Source: Prevotella sp. CAG:485
Lineage (GTDB): Bacteria > Bacteroidota > Bacteroidia > Bacteroidales > Muribaculaceae
Direction: 5' to 3'
Assembly: GCA_000437495.1 (NCBI GenBank)
Contig: FR897847.1
Span: 70,013-93,429 of the forward strand
Length of the DNA: 23,417 bases
Part shown: piece by piece, positions 1 through 7,212 of the stretch
Position numbering within the stretch: position 1 is the first letter of the stretch
Layout of the letters: every line of letters begins with the position of its first letter
Notes under the pieces: generated by a model
What the model saw: the letters and a program-made list of their open reading frames with translations, nothing else
The model's database searches: none
What the model was told of the DNA's origin: nothing
Translations under genes and position numbers: made by a program

Positions 1-54
1 CATACTAAAGTATGCGCCCGACAGCGAGAGGTTCCCAAAGTGCCGCAGATGCAT
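1..54 (-). CDS. possible start of a gene downstream of ureC (partial)
   Basis: An ATG lies 24 bases after the ureC stop codon and stays open to the window edge, reading MHLRHFGNLSLSGAYFSM. A GGAG lies only two bases before this ATG, closer than usual, although Bacteroidota rely little on such sites. The peptide does not resemble the start of UreE, UreF, UreG or UreD as I know them, so no function is proposed. The position suggests the urease operon continues leftward. The first 14 bases of the window (CATACT, AA, AGTATG) form a small inverted repeat, probably by chance. With only 18 codons visible this may not be a gene. Confidence 0.3.
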   Translation of the reverse strand, partial: MHLRHFGNLSLSGAYFSM

Positions 55-78
55 CTCTCCGGTGGCACCCTCTGTCGG

Positions 79-1797
79 TTATGAGAACCAGTAAAGCTGC
101 GCCAACGCCAGCTCCTTTGCCGGCGGCACGTAGGCGAGCACGCCGTCAACGGTAACATAGAACGTCTCCGGGTCCACCTCAATGTGCGGGCAAGCCGTGT
201 TGCGCACCATATCAGCCTTGGTAATCTGGCGTGTGCCGTGTACCGGGTAAACGATGCGGTCGAGGCCGAGCTTCTCTTTCACGCCCAGGTCGTAAGCCGC
301 CTGGCTGACGAAGCTGATGCAGGTGGCAGGCATCTCCTTGCCGAAGGCTCCGTACATAGGACGCATATACTTGGGCTGCGGAGTGGGCAGCGAAGCGTTG
401 GTGTCGCCCATATTGGCCCAGTTGATAAGACCACCCTTGATGACCATCTTAGGCTTGGTGCCGAAGAACTCAGGCTCCCAGAGCACCAGGTCGGCCATCT
501 TGCCAACGGCTATGGAGCCGAGGATGTCGCTGATGCCGTAAGTGATGGCGGGGTTGAGGGTAATCTGCGCCAGATAGCGGAGCACACGGAAGTTGTCGTT
601 GCCTTCGGCGTCCTCTTTGAGTTTGCCGCGGGCCTTCTTCATGTAGTCGGCCATCTGGAAAGTACGCATGAAGCTCTCGCCTACGCGACCCATGGCCTGC
701 GAGTCAGACGATACCATGGAGATGATGCCGAGGTCGTGGAAGATATTCTCGGCGCTCTGCGTTTCGGGACGCACACGGCTCTCGGCGAAGGCCACGTCGC
801 TGGGTATGTCGGGGTTGAGGTTGTGGCATACCATAATCATGTCGAAGAGCTCAGCCTGCGAGTTGATGCCGAAGGGCAGCGTGGGGTTGGTTGACGAAGG
901 CAGCACATTCTGCATGGACGCCACCTTGAGCAGGTCGGGAGCGTGGCCGCCGCCGGCACCCTCGGTGTGGTAGCTGTGGATGGTGCGACCGTCGATAGCG
1001 GCTATGGTGTCTTCCACATAACCGCTCTCGTTGAGCGTGTCGGCGTGGAGGGCCACCTGAATGTCGTATTTGTCGGCTGCCGTCATGCAGGCGCGGAGAG
1101 CCTCCATGGTGGTACCCCAGTCTTCGTGAATCTTCAGACCCATGACGCCGCTCTCAATCTGTTCGGCCAGCGATTCCTGACATGAGCAGTTGCCTTTGCC
1201 CAACAGACCGTAGTTTATGGGGAGGCCTTCGATGGCGCGGAGCATAGCTTCCGTGTTCCAGCGGCCGGAGGTTATGGTAGTGCCGTTAGAGCCGTCGGTG
1301 GGGCCTATGCCGCCGCCGATGAGTGTGGTGATGCCGTTGCTGAGGCAGTCGTAAGCCTGCTGCGGAGCCACATGATGCACGTGGCCGTCGATGCCGGCGG
1401 CGGTGAGGATGAGGTGCTCGCCGCTGATGGCGTCGGTGCTGGCGCCGGTGCAGAGGGTGGGAGTAACGCCCTTCATCACGTTGGGGTTACCGGCTTTGCC
1501 TATACCGGCAATCTTGCCGTCTTTGATACCCACGTCAGCTTTTACCACGCCCAACAGGGGGTCGAGGATGGTAACGTTGGTGATAACGGTGTCGAGGCTG
1601 CCGTCTTTGCCTGTAATGGTGTTTGCCAGGCCCATGCCGTCGCGCAGCGTCTTGCCGCCGCCGTATACGGCTTCGTCGCCCAGCGTGCGGAGGTCTTTCT
1701 CTATCTCCACATACAGCTGGGTGTTGGCCAGACGTATCTTATCGCCCACGGTGGGGCCGAAAAGCATATTGTTCTGATCTCTTGAAATAGTTGCCAT
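79..1797 (-). CDS. ureC: urease subunit alpha (catalytic)
   Basis: Catalytic subunit of the cytoplasmic nickel enzyme urease, which hydrolyses urea to ammonia and carbamate. The 572 residues match the usual length of about 570. All active-site residues are visible at a constant offset of +5 from Klebsiella numbering: H139 and H141 in GHVHH, the carbamylated lysine K222 and H224 in LKIHEDWG, H251 in LHADTLNE, H277 in YHTEGAGGGHAPD, the flap C324-H325 in MVCHNLNPD, and the nickel ligand D365 in SSDSQAMGR. The N-terminal SRDQNNMLFGPTVGDKIRLA segment is also typical. It follows ureB by 27 bases and ends the structural trio ureA-ureB-ureC. No transcription terminator is visible before the window edge, so accessory genes may follow. 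The protein appears intact and functional. Confidence 0.98.
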   Translation of the reverse strand: MATISRDQNNMLFGPTVGDKIRLANTQLYVEIEKDLRTLGDEAVYGGGKTLRDGMGLANTITGKDGSLDTVITNVTILDPLLGVVKADVGIKDGKIAGIGKAGNPNVMKGVTPTLCTGASTDAISGEHLILTAAGIDGHVHHVAPQQAYDCLSNGITTLIGGGIGPTDGSNGTTITSGRWNTEAMLRAIEGLPINYGLLGKGNCSCQESLAEQIESGVMGLKIHEDWGTTMEALRACMTAADKYDIQVALHADTLNESGYVEDTIAAIDGRTIHSYHTEGAGGGHAPDLLKVASMQNVLPSSTNPTLPFGINSQAELFDMIMVCHNLNPDIPSDVAFAESRVRPETQSAENIFHDLGIISMVSSDSQAMGRVGESFMRTFQMADYMKKARGKLKEDAEGNDNFRVLRYLAQITLNPAITYGISDILGSIAVGKMADLVLWEPEFFGTKPKMVIKGGLINWANMGDTNASLPTPQPKYMRPMYGAFGKEMPATCISFVSQAAYDLGVKEKLGLDRIVYPVHGTRQITKADMVRNTACPHIEVDPETFYVTVDGVLAYVPPAKELALAQLYWFS

Positions 1798-1824
1798 AAT
1801 GGTTGGTGTAAATGGGGATGAGTG

Positions 1825-2385
1825 TTACTTTGCTTCGCCTTCTATGGTAGCTTCGTCTTCGCTGCGGAAGCCGTATTCGTGCATGCGGCGAATACTCTCT
1901 ATGCGCTTGGGATAGTATACGGGCGAATCTTCGAGGCCGGCATAGCCCTGCACCAGGCCGTTGAAGCCTATGATGCGCTGTTTGCCGGCAAAAGCCACCA
2001 ATTCTACTTCTTTCTCCTCGCCTGCCTCAAAACGCACAGCTGTGGTGGCGGGTATGTTGAGGTGATATCCGAACGTCTTGGGGCGGTCGAATTCCAGATA
2101 ACGGTTTACCTCAAAGAAATGATAGTGGCTGCCTATCTGTATGGGGCGGTCGCCGGTGTTGCGCACCGTCACGCGCACTGTGCGGCGGTTGGTGTTGTAC
2201 TCCAGGTCACCTTCGGCCAGGACTACGCCGCCCACGGGGCAATATTCCTTGGGTGTGAAGCCGGGGGTGTTGGGGTAACAAATATCGGGTTTGCCGGTGT
2301 AGACGCCCGTGGGAGTCTCGTAACCGTTTACTGCCGGACAGGTTTCGGCCGGCGACGGCGGCATCTTTTTCACTGTGTCTGCCAT
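1825..2385 (-). CDS. ureB: urease subunit beta, extended at both ends
   Basis: Non-catalytic beta subunit of urease, packing against the alpha subunit. The family core runs from about residue 50 to 155, with the typical NTGDRPIQIGSHYHFFEVN, the FDRPKTFGYHLNIPATTAVRFE region and the stretch ending GFNGLVQGY. Stand-alone bacterial beta subunits are usually about 100-110 residues; this one has 186. The extra sequence is an N-terminal region of about 50 residues, rich in proline and glycine with cysteines at 16, 36 and 49, and a charged C-terminal tail of about 30 residues containing ESIRRMHEYGFRSEDE. The ATG at the upstream end is the natural start, 34 bases after ureA, and the whole reading frame is well conserved in codon use. 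I infer the extensions are real and may act like the linkers of fused ureases. Confidence 0.96.
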   Translation of the reverse strand: MADTVKKMPPSPAETCPAVNGYETPTGVYTGKPDICYPNTPGFTPKEYCPVGGVVLAEGDLEYNTNRRTVRVTVRNTGDRPIQIGSHYHFFEVNRYLEFDRPKTFGYHLNIPATTAVRFEAGEEKEVELVAFAGKQRIIGFNGLVQGYAGLEDSPVYYPKRIESIRRMHEYGFRSEDEATIEGEAK

Positions 2386-2419
2386 AGTAATTATGGATTA
2401 AGGGTGTTGCTGTTTTCGA

Positions 2420-2722
2420 TTACTTAATAGGGTGATGAATGCTGACCAGACGGGAACCATCGGTGAATACGGCTTCCACCTGCAACAGAGAAATCATGTC
2501 GGGGACGCCCGGCATCACTTGTTCACGGGTAAGCACCTGAGCGGCGTCGGTCATGACCTCTTCCACGGTCTTGCCTTCGCGGGCTCCTTCCAGAGCGGCA
2601 CAGGTAATATACGCCACGGCTTCCGGGTAGTTGAGCTTAAGGCCTTTCTTAAGACGGCGCTCAGCCACCATACCTGCTGACAGCAACAGCAGTTTGTCGA
2701 GTTCTTTTGGTGTTAAGTGCAT
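2420..2722 (-). CDS. ureA: urease subunit gamma
   Basis: Smallest structural subunit of urease, 100 residues, exactly the family length. It begins MHLTPKELDKLLLLSAGMVA and contains the expected RRLKKGLKLNYPEAVAYI, the EGAREGKTV loop, and the VMPGVPDMI segment, ending in the SIHHPIK region. It is the first urease gene of the leftward set ureA-ureB-ureC. The 155 bases between it and the upstream helix-turn-helix gene contain no recognisable TAnnTTTG promoter, only a short hairpin (TTCCC/GGGAA around 2758-2772). Urease may therefore be transcribed from the promoter in front of that upstream gene or from one I cannot recognise. No NikR-like GTATGA...TCATAC site is visible. Confidence 0.98.
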   Translation of the reverse strand: MHLTPKELDKLLLLSAGMVAERRLKKGLKLNYPEAVAYITCAALEGAREGKTVEEVMTDAAQVLTREQVMPGVPDMISLLQVEAVFTDGSRLVSIHHPIK

Positions 2723-2877
2723 GGGCTTAGGTATTGGGGGTTATGTTTTTCAGTAGTTTCCCAAAAAGGGAACCCGACCGGAGAAGAATGGCGGCCGAGC
2801 TTCTACACATAAAACAAAGGGCAGTGTTTCGCTTTTGCGCAGTTTGACAGCAACTGTTGTATGGGGAAACTTCTTCT

Positions 2878-3429
2878 TCATTTCTCGGATTTGAATATTT
2901 TGTCAATGTCATATTTTGGAACATACACAAATCGTCCAATCTGACGCATAGGAATACTGAATTTGCGAAGGTTGCTATATACCGTTGATTCGCTTACCCG
3001 GAAAAGTTTGGAAACCTCGCCGATTGTATAACAATCTTCCGGTTCCAATGAATATAGCCTTTTAGGCGTTTCCTCTACAAGAGGGTTCTTCCTAACTTCC
3101 AATAAGGTTTCAATTTCGGTAACATCAACAAAGGTCATTCGTATGCCGGGATTGTAAGCCTTTATCTTCCCCTGTCTAATCCATCTATATAAGGTGGGCT
3201 TTGAAATGTTATACTTGTTGATGACCTGAACGGCTGTCAGGTACTGATGTTCGTCGGCACTGTTAACAATTGCCTTTCTTCTTTCCTCCTTTTTCAACGC
3301 TCGCTTCTTATTACGAAATGTCTCATCGGAACACTTCCTTGAGCAGTGAACCGAGTTGACACTTTTGGCGAGGAATGGCTTCCCGCACACGATGCAGTGG
3401 CGCATTATTTTGGCTTTGCTTTCTGGCAT
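2878..3429 (-). CDS. zinc-ribbon and double helix-turn-helix DNA-binding protein
   Basis: A 183-residue putative DNA-binding protein. At the N-terminus C12, C15, C29 and C33 (CIVC ... CSRKC) form a likely zinc-binding ribbon, followed by a very basic stretch (about residues 39-53). Two excisionase/MerR-like winged helix domains follow: residues 63-111 (YLTAVQVINKYNISKPTLYR...) and 133-180 (YTIGEVSKLFRVSESTVYS...IGRFVYVP). This HTH_17-type fold is common in small Bacteroidota regulators and in excisionases of integrative elements. No integrase or attachment site is next to it. Its base composition is AT-richer than urease and dnaK on either side, which suggests transfer. It is transcribed toward urease from its own promoter and could read through into ureA, so a role in urease control is possible but unproven. 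Confidence 0.85.
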   Translation of the reverse strand: MPESKAKIMRHCIVCGKPFLAKSVNSVHCSRKCSDETFRNKKRALKKEERRKAIVNSADEHQYLTAVQVINKYNISKPTLYRWIRQGKIKAYNPGIRMTFVDVTEIETLLEVRKNPLVEETPKRLYSLEPEDCYTIGEVSKLFRVSESTVYSNLRKFSIPMRQIGRFVYVPKYDIDKIFKSEK

Positions 3430-3514
3430 AACTTTTAACTTGTATCACTTTAACGTCAAATAAGTATCATAAGGACAATTCAACGCCAGAATAAGTTCCG
3501 GTACAATTTTGATA

Positions 3515-3546
3515 CAAATATAAGCTAAAAATCGATAGAAAACAAG
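3515..3546 (-). promoter_or_regulatory. Bacteroidota-type promoter of the helix-turn-helix gene
   Basis: Read on the minus strand: a TTG at the -33 position (3543-3545), a 20-base spacer, then TATATTTG (3515-3522), a full match to TAnnTTTG. The start codon lies about 85 bases downstream. The leader carries a repeated hexamer: TTGTATCA at 3440-3447, GTATCA at 3464-3469 and the inverse TGATACAA at 3510-3517, which abuts the -7 box. These could be binding sites for the protein itself. Confidence 0.75.
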
Positions 3547-3570
3547 TATTCGGAGAAAAAGATGCAAATA

Positions 3571-3607
3571 AAAATGGAGTGCAACTCGCTGAGCTACACT
3601 CCATTTT
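3571..3607 (-). terminator. rho-independent terminator of dnaK
   Basis: A perfect 11-base-pair stem, AAAATGGAGTG (3571-3581) with CACTCCATTTT (3597-3607), and a 15-base loop. Read from dnaK it is followed by a T-rich stretch (TTTTTATTTG). It begins 20 bases past the dnaK stop codon. Confidence 0.88.
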
Positions 3608-3627
3608 GCTATCGTTGGTTGGCTGGA

Positions 3628-5538
3628 TTACTTCACTTCCTCGAAGTTGACGTCTTCAACATCGGGGTTACCGCTTTGATGAGTCTGGTTGGCTCCGGGC
3701 TGAGGACCGGCTTGCGGACCTGCCTGTGCGCCGGCGGCTGCCTGTGCGTTTGCTACGTCCTGAGCTATTGCCTGAAGACCTTCGGTGATTTGTTTCTCAT
3801 ACATATCAAGGTCTTCGAGCAGCTGTGCTTTGTGAGCCTCTTTGAGCTTGGCTATGGAGGCTTCTACGTTGGCTTTCTTGTCGGCGGGAACTTTGTCGCC
3901 CCATTCAGCCAGCTGACGTTCTGCCTGGAAGATGACGCTGTCGGCGCGGTTGAGCTTCTCGGCGCGCTCTTTAGCTTTCTTGTCGGCTTCTTCGTTGGCT
4001 TTGGCTTCGGTGCGCATACGTTCTATCTCTGCGTCGGTAAGACCGCTGCTGGCTTCGATGCGGATGCTCTGCTCTTTGCCGGTTTTCTTGTCGCGGGCCG
4101 TTACGTTGAGGATGCCGTTGGCGTCCACCTCAAAGGTTACCTCAATCTGAGGCACGCCGCGCGGAGCGGGTTCAATGCCGCCGAGGTTGAATTCGCCGAG
4201 GAGCTTGTCGTCGGCTGCCATGGGACGCTCGCCCTGGAATACGCGTACCGTTACCTCAGGCTGATTGTCGGCTGCTGTAGAGAACGTTTCGCTCTTGCGG
4301 GTAGGAATAGTGGTGTTGGCTTCAATGAGCTTGGTCATTACACCGCCGAGGGTCTCAATGCCGATGCTCAGAGGCACTACGTCGAGCAGAAGAACGTCCT
4401 TCACGTCGCCGCTCAGCACGCCGCCCTGGATGGCTGCGCCTATTGCCACTACTTCGTCGGGGTTAACGCCTTTGTTGGGCTCTTTGCCGAACACTTCCTT
4501 TACCTTTGCCTGAATGGCCGGGATACGTGTGGAGCCGCCCACCAGGATTACTTCGTCAATCTGCGAAGCGCTGAAGCCTGCATCCTTAAGAGCCTGTACG
4601 CAGGGAGGCACAACGGCTTCGATGAGGTTGTGGCAGAGAGCCTCGAATTTGGCGCGGGTAAGAGTCTTTACCAGGTGTTTCGGGCCGCTCTGGTTAGCTG
4701 TGATGTAGGGGAGGTTGATTTCCGTTGAGGTCGATGAGCTAAGCTCAATCTTGGCCTTTTCGGCAGCCTCTTTCAAACGCTGCATTGCCATGGGGTCCTG
4801 ACGCAGGTTCATGCCTTCCTCCTGCTGGAACTCGTCGGCCAGCCAGTCGATGATTACGTGGTCGAAGTCGTCGCCGCCGAGGTGCGTGTCGCCGTTGGTT
4901 GATTTAACCTCAAATACGCCGTCGCCAAGCTCCAGGATGGAGATATCGAATGTGCCGCCGCCAAGGTCGAATACGGCAATCTTCTGTTCTTTGGTTGATT
5001 TGTCGAGGCCGTAGGCAAGGGCTGCTGCGGTAGGCTCGTTAACGATGCGGCGAACCTTAAGGCCTGCTATTTCGCCGGCCTCTTTGGTGGCCTGACGCTG
5101 TGAGTCGTCGAAATATGCCGGCACCGTGATAACGGCTTCCGTTACGGTCTCGCCAAGGAAATCTTCGGCTGTCTTCTTCATCTTCTGAAGAATCATGGCT
5201 GAAATTTCCTGCGGGGTGTAGTCGCGTCCGTCGATGTCTACTTTCGGCATATCATTCTGACATACCACTTTGTAGGGTACGCGTTTGATTTCCTCTTCTA
5301 CCTGACCGCATTTCTCACCCATAAAACGTTTTATGGAGTAAATGGTGCGTGTGGGGTTAGTGATGGCCTGACGTTTGGCTGAATCGCCAACTTTACGTTC
5401 GCCGCCGTCGACGAATGCTACTACTGAAGGCGTGGTGTTACGGCCTTCGTTGTTAGGTATCACTACCGGTTCTTTTCCTTCGAGCACGGCTACACAGGAG
5501 TTGGTCGTGCCGAGGTCTATACCAATAATCTTTGACAT
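3628..5538 (-). CDS. dnaK: molecular chaperone DnaK (Hsp70)
   Basis: ATP-driven cytoplasmic chaperone that binds exposed hydrophobic segments of proteins with help from DnaJ and GrpE. The 636 residues are the normal length. The nucleotide-binding domain starts MSKIIGIDLGTTNSCVAV and includes the second phosphate motif FDLGGGTFDIS, the AYFDDSQRQATKEAG segment and the adenosine motif LVGGSTRIPAIQ. The substrate-binding domain begins after the DVVPLSIGIETLGGVMT linker region and the helical lid is rich in lysine and glutamate. The protein ends in a flexible GAQAGPQAGPQPGA stretch and the conserved EDVNFEEVK tail that contacts partners. It stands alone, with its own terminator, and grpE and dnaJ are not adjacent. 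Confidence 0.99.
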   Translation of the reverse strand: MSKIIGIDLGTTNSCVAVLEGKEPVVIPNNEGRNTTPSVVAFVDGGERKVGDSAKRQAITNPTRTIYSIKRFMGEKCGQVEEEIKRVPYKVVCQNDMPKVDIDGRDYTPQEISAMILQKMKKTAEDFLGETVTEAVITVPAYFDDSQRQATKEAGEIAGLKVRRIVNEPTAAALAYGLDKSTKEQKIAVFDLGGGTFDISILELGDGVFEVKSTNGDTHLGGDDFDHVIIDWLADEFQQEEGMNLRQDPMAMQRLKEAAEKAKIELSSSTSTEINLPYITANQSGPKHLVKTLTRAKFEALCHNLIEAVVPPCVQALKDAGFSASQIDEVILVGGSTRIPAIQAKVKEVFGKEPNKGVNPDEVVAIGAAIQGGVLSGDVKDVLLLDVVPLSIGIETLGGVMTKLIEANTTIPTRKSETFSTAADNQPEVTVRVFQGERPMAADDKLLGEFNLGGIEPAPRGVPQIEVTFEVDANGILNVTARDKKTGKEQSIRIEASSGLTDAEIERMRTEAKANEEADKKAKERAEKLNRADSVIFQAERQLAEWGDKVPADKKANVEASIAKLKEAHKAQLLEDLDMYEKQITEGLQAIAQDVANAQAAAGAQAGPQAGPQPGANQTHQSGNPDVEDVNFEEVK

Positions 5539-5585
5539 AGTATTATAGATTTAATTTTATTCTTATTGTGTGTTTATCTTATTAA

Positions 5586-5616
5586 CAAATAATATGCTAA
5601 AAGTATCGGTGGCAAA
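5586..5616 (-). promoter_or_regulatory. candidate dnaK promoter
   Basis: On the minus strand a TTTG (5613-5616), a 19-base spacer, then ATTATTTG (5586-5593). The -33 box and the TTTG half of the -7 box are exact and correctly spaced, but the leading TA of TAnnTTTG reads AT. It lies about 48 bases before the dnaK start. No CIRCE-type heat-shock repeat is visible here. Confidence 0.45.
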
Positions 5617-5678
5617 TAAAAAATTCTTTATGAAGTGCTAAAATTCTATGAGTCAGCGAGTTGCAAAGGTGAAATATT

Positions 5679-5735
5679 CTTAATCAACAGCGGCGCAGGG
5701 TATGACAAGAGCGTCATATCCTGCGCCAAATTAAG
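5679..5735 (-). terminator. strong hairpin after the pspC-like gene
   Basis: A 15-base-pair stem with one G-T pair, GGCGCAGGGTATGAC (5692-5706) against GTCATATCCTGCGCC (5713-5727), with a 6-base loop. CTTAAT (5679-5684) and ATTAAG (5730-5735) can pair outside it across an uneven internal loop. It lies 56 bases beyond the stop of the membrane-protein gene and upstream of dnaK. There is no T run on either side, so it may be a factor-dependent terminator, an mRNA 3'-end stabiliser or a processing site rather than a classical terminator. Confidence 0.55.
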
Positions 5736-5782
5736 CAAGTTTATGTTATGAGAATCTGTTTCGGAGTCTTGGCGAGCACGCT

Positions 5783-6865
5783 TCAGTCGAGCGGCATCGA
5801 CTGATAGTAGCGTGAAACTTTCACGCACAGTATCACGGCTATCGTCCATACAATGAAGAGGGCAAGCCGCCATGCTGGTTTCATCCTGCGGTCTCTGTTG
5901 GGCCGGAACAAAGCTCCGCTGATAAGGTATACGCAGAACGACAGCGGTATGCCTACTACCAGACAGCCCAGGCCGAGAACGCTGAGATAGAAGCCGAAGT
6001 TTATGGGTGTGTTGTGAGTGTTGAAAAACTCTATTATGCCGTAGCAGAAATAGGTGATGAAGATAACCACAAGGCCGGCTGTGATGAGTATGAAAATGAG
6101 TCCGGCAAGGGCCATGAGCACTTTCATCAGGCCCGAGAAGAAACGGTTGGTACGTTTCACATTCTTTTTGCCCGTGTCGGGAGTCAGTTTCTCAAACTGC
6201 ACTTCACAAGCGCTGTTTTTCGAGTCCTTTTTGTTGGAGCCGAACCCAAAGGCTTGCTTTACAGTGTTGCCGATGTTGTTGAGTGTGGGCGATTCGCCGC
6301 GCAGCTCCATTTCCTGCAGAGGTGTCTTGGCCTGAGGTATCACAATCCATAATATAAGATATGCAATGGCAATTGTAGAGGCCGACAGGAATGCCAGTAT
6401 TATGGTGGCTATGCGCACGTAAGTGGGATCCCATCCGCAATATTCTGCAATACCGCCGCAAACGCCGCCCAACTCGGCGCCCTGACGTATGCGGTAAAGC
6501 CTCTTGCGCAAAGGCTGGTTTGGCATGGGGTAGACAGGCGGCTTCACAAACGTCTCCTTGACGTTGATATTTTCGTAGCCTGCCGATTCCGTAACCTGCT
6601 CCTCCATTATCTCTTCCGGGCGCCCCATGCGGTCGATGAGAGCGTTGATGTCGCCTTCCGTTATTATATAATGAAACCGGTCATGCTCGGTCGACAGAAT
6701 CTCGGCACACCGCACTTCTATGTCGGCAACCAATTCTTCAGCATCGAGATGCTGAGCCCTGAACACTTCGGCCAAAGAGTTCAGATATTCGTCCATGAGA
6801 CGGTAAGCGCAGTCGTTGAGAGTGAACTGAAGCCCTCCGAGGTTTACATTGATTGTGGGTTGCAT
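5783..6865 (-). CDS. PspC-domain integral membrane protein
   Basis: A 360-residue inner-membrane protein. Residues 1-90 form a soluble acidic domain (ECR-like helices around EELVADIEVRCAEILS and EGDINALIDRMGRPEEI) resembling the N-terminal helical domain of PadR-linked DUF1700/HAAS proteins. Residues 120-180 are a PspC domain: a basic RKRLYRIRQGAELGGVCGGIAEY followed by membrane segments ending IAYLILWIVIPQ. A charged linker rich in lysine and asparagine leads to three more hydrophobic segments between about 244 and 350. The gene overlaps the padR stop region by 22 bases, so translation is probably coupled. PspC proteins act in envelope-stress responses in enterobacteria; in Bacteroidota the role of this PadR-PspC pairing is not settled. 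It is the last gene of the operon that starts at 9663. Confidence 0.85.
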   Translation of the reverse strand: MQPTINVNLGGLQFTLNDCAYRLMDEYLNSLAEVFRAQHLDAEELVADIEVRCAEILSTEHDRFHYIITEGDINALIDRMGRPEEIMEEQVTESAGYENINVKETFVKPPVYPMPNQPLRKRLYRIRQGAELGGVCGGIAEYCGWDPTYVRIATIILAFLSASTIAIAYLILWIVIPQAKTPLQEMELRGESPTLNNIGNTVKQAFGFGSNKKDSKNSACEVQFEKLTPDTGKKNVKRTNRFFSGLMKVLMALAGLIFILITAGLVVIFITYFCYGIIEFFNTHNTPINFGFYLSVLGLGCLVVGIPLSFCVYLISGALFRPNRDRRMKPAWRLALFIVWTIAVILCVKVSRYYQSMPLD

Positions 6866-7206
6866 TGGTTGTCGGAAATGTTGTTGAGTTTGTTGATGGA
6901 GGTTGAAATCTCATGCCATACTTCAGCCGTTGCCTTCAGGTATTCCTGTCCGAGCATGGTTATGAGGAAGTATTTGCGTGGGGGGCCCGAGGGCGATTCT
7001 TCCCATTGATAGGTTACCTTGCCCTCTTTGGTGAGACGGTTGAGCACGGTGTATACAGTGGCTTCTTTTACGCTCAGGCCCACTTGCTGAAGACCGGTGA
7101 TTATTTCGCTGGGATACGCACGCCGATGCGCAAGGATTATCAGGAAGCAATAATCCATGATTCCCTTGCGCATCTGCGTGGCTATGTTCTCTTTGTTTAT
7201 AGGCAT
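6844..7206 (-). CDS. PadR-family transcriptional regulator
   Basis: A 120-residue winged-helix repressor of the PadR family. The pattern MRKGIMDYCFLIILAHRRAYPSEI, the recognition helix region VKEATVYTVLNRLTKEGKV and the wing YQWEESPSGPPRKYFLIT are diagnostic; the TVYTVLNRL segment corresponds to the usual TLYPALHRL. A C-terminal helix for dimerisation follows. It starts 6 bases after the barrel gene stop and overlaps the pspC-like gene, so all three genes are almost surely on one transcript. PadR proteins commonly repress their own operon and respond to a small molecule or a partner protein. The palindrome over the -33 box at 9792-9808 is the best operator candidate. Confidence 0.93.
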   Translation of the reverse strand: MPINKENIATQMRKGIMDYCFLIILAHRRAYPSEIITGLQQVGLSVKEATVYTVLNRLTKEGKVTYQWEESPSGPPRKYFLITMLGQEYLKATAEVWHEISTSINKLNNISDNQCNPQSM

Positions 7207-7212
7207 AGGGTC

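Noticed and set aside
184..894. 236-codon rightward frame antisense to ureC
   Set aside because: Shadow of the highly conserved ureC.
3562..4728. 388-codon rightward open frame antisense to dnaK
   Set aside because: Mirror of the dnaK codon pattern; no family resemblance, and it begins at the dnaK terminator hairpin.
5539..5782. Heat-shock CIRCE element ahead of dnaK
   Set aside because: No TTAGCACTC-N9-GAGTGCTAA pattern is present.
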